A stretch of DNA of 64,000 bases, taken from NCBI RefSeq assembly GCF_047496725.1, contig NC_132979.1, forward strand, positions 3,055,501-3,119,500. Direction: 5' to 3'. The notes beneath the pieces were generated by a model. That model was not told the origin of the DNA. It searched no databases and saw only the letters and a program-made list of their open reading frames with translations. Origin of the DNA: Anoplolepis gracilipes. Its lineage: Eukaryota; Arthropoda; Insecta; Hymenoptera; Formicidae. Shown in pieces: positions 62,613 through 64,000 of this stretch. The translations under genes and the position numbers were made by a program. The number at the start of each line of letters is the position of its first letter. The stretch's first letter is position 1.

Positions 62613-63531
62613 CGGGGAACAAAAAGGTTTCTAGAGCCAAGCGTCAGGTACAGGAACGCAAATAAAATAACAGTTTAATAAAGTATTAAACTACAAAACT
62701 TTATTCGTTTTGATCCATTTTTGGATCATTTTTAGTGACAAAACTCGAAAGTGTTACAAAAAGCGCTCATGCTTTTGCATTACATAAAAATATAAATTTG
62801 AGTCCCCCAATGATTTCATACTGTATAATTAATAATCAATGGTGCTCAAATGCACTCCCAAATGTAACGCCATAATGGCGAGAACAAAAAAGAAAAAAAG
62901 CAGAAGGAGACTGATAACAAACTATTAACTCGCAAGACAAAGCCCAACCGTCTCACGTCGTGTCAAAAGCACGAGTAAACATACAATGATCAAAGGGCTG
63001 TTTATCAGTCGTCAATAATAAACTCGATCCCCATAAGAGGGATAATAACAAATGAGTCAAGGACGAATTGTTGAACAATTTAGACATGTGGTCCGTGATC
63101 TTGATGTAAGGTTGTCTTACACGGGGATGAATAAGTTGCGTTCGTTTATTCGTGTTCGTAAGGACCGAAAGATTATCATAATAATGTAGTTTACAAAATT
63201 TCGTGTAATAATTGTGACGCCGTATACATTGGTCTAACAAGTAGATGTAAAAAACGCGAATCAAAGAACATACATAAAAAACCACATTAATAGAAAATAC
63301 TACCCAAAAATCTGTTATTACAGACCACTGATTATTTGCACCATTGATTATTAATTACACAGTGTGAAACCATAGGAACTCAAATTTATATTTTTATGTA
63401 ATTGCAAAAACATAGGCGCTTTGTAACATTTTCGAGTTTTGTCATTAAAAATGACCCAAAAATAGATCTAGAAGCCTTTTTATCGTTCCTGTAATTTTAA
63501 TTTGTGAGACTTTTAGTCTTTATTGTTTTAA
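62613..63531 (+). mobile_element. Penelope-like retroelement fragment with GIY-YIG remnant
   Basis: A 919-bp insertion flanked by the 10-bp direct repeat TTAACATTTA (62603-62612 and 63532-63541). A plus-strand frame at about 63186-63255 reads NVVYKISCNNCDAVYIGLTS, the N-terminal part of a GIY-YIG nuclease domain in the form typical of Penelope-like elements. Just upstream, in another frame, is MNKLRSFIRVRKDRK, which in such elements precedes it, so a frameshift separates the two. Outer segments 62690-62850 and 63335-63475 are inverted copies of each other (GATCCATTTTTGGATCATTT), as with the inverted pseudo-LTRs of this class. It is a dead 3' fragment without reverse transcriptase. Confidence 0.75.
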
Positions 63532-63541
63532 TTAACATTTA

Positions 63542-64000
63542 ATTCTTAATTTTATACAATATTTTATATTTTGCAATATAAAAAAAGATATTATATTTTC
63601 ACATTTGCAACATAATTTTTTATAACATTGTAATTCTTTCATAGGTTTGTCTCATATACTATATTAAAAATTTACTCTTAATATTTTGACATTTCTTTAT
63701 TATTTACTGAATAGAGTATACTGTAGAGTTACATACGTACATGTATTACCTTTACTGCAAGATAATGCATTATAAAAAATAAAAAATGTATACTTTATCT
63801 TGTATTATATCTTTATAATAGAATTTATGCAATAAAAGTCACAATTTGTACAGTAAAAGTCGTGCTCAAAATACCATAAACATTATCTAATTCAAAAAAA
63901 TTATAAAATTTATCAGACTTTTTTTACCTTTAAACATTAAATTTTATGTGAACTGTTCTTCTAAAACTAAAAATAAAATAATGTTTATCGTTGCATCTAA
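63542..64000. other. Spacer with a second orphan promoter block
   Basis: It matches 48230-48660. About 63830-63990 holds family promoter strings (GTCGTGCTC, CATAAACATTATCTAATTC, AAATTTTATGTGAAC) on the minus strand without a following exon 1. The window ends inside this block, so the upstream neighbour is not visible. Confidence 0.5.

Noticed and set aside
62953..63285. 110-codon minus-strand frame
   Set aside because: Antisense to the Penelope-like GIY-YIG remnant and inside the insertion.
1..64000. CRISPR arrays, bacterial operons, rRNA or tRNA genes
   Set aside because: No spacer-repeat arrays, ribosome-binding operon layout or recognisable cloverleaf or rRNA sequence was seen; the tandem repeats found are coding minisatellites and microsatellites.

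Overview
The window reads as AT-rich insect nuclear DNA, most likely hymenopteran and plausibly an ant. There are no bacterial-type operons. Genes are small and split by introns with good splice sites, and the intergenic DNA is full of AT, AG and TC microsatellites, small inverted-repeat transposons and retroelement fragments. The species call is inference. Exon models below come from reading splice sites, phase and paralogy by eye. All confident genes lie on the minus strand.

Layout. 1-10990: no gene recognised; AT-rich DNA with a few GC/CpG-richer patches, the best (about 2861-3540) perhaps a promoter or first exon. 10993-19770: three neighbouring Ly6/uPAR (three-finger) genes, each with a signal-peptide exon, phase-1 introns, ten cysteines and a hydrophobic C-terminus of GPI-anchor type. 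The third carries about 47 copies of a 15-bp minisatellite, which puts a roughly 235-residue Thr/Pro/Ser/Glu mucin-like segment inside the Ly6 domain. 19771-23142: no gene recognised.

23143-61439 holds a tandem array of short secreted-peptide precursor genes. Each unit has a TATA-containing promoter block, an exon 1 encoding a signal peptide and short propeptide (usually ending in a Ser-Arg-Ser-Lys-like motif), a phase-0 intron of about 400-480 bp once transposons are subtracted, and a very divergent exon 2 encoding the mature region (24 to 393 residues). Six units look intact (exon 1 near 32.1, 37.5, 40.5, 44.0, 54.6 and 61.4 kb). One is broken but keeps exon 2 (23.8 kb), one is a broken exon 1 only (46.1 kb), and one has an intact exon 1 with no exon 2 found and its promoter displaced by an insertion (50.3 kb). 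The architecture resembles hymenopteran venom or defence peptide precursors, but no function is proven here.

The most unusual unit is the last (61.4 kb). Its exon 2 is tandemly duplicated, and one copy has grown an array of about 35 charged octapeptides. Several transposons interrupt the array, and paralogous empty sites let their target-site duplications be read: two ~890-bp TA elements, a PIF/Harbinger-like MITE, a hAT-like element, two TA-flanked palindromes, a solo LTR and a Penelope-like fragment with a GIY-YIG remnant. The two gene families share no sequence; their adjacency may be chance.
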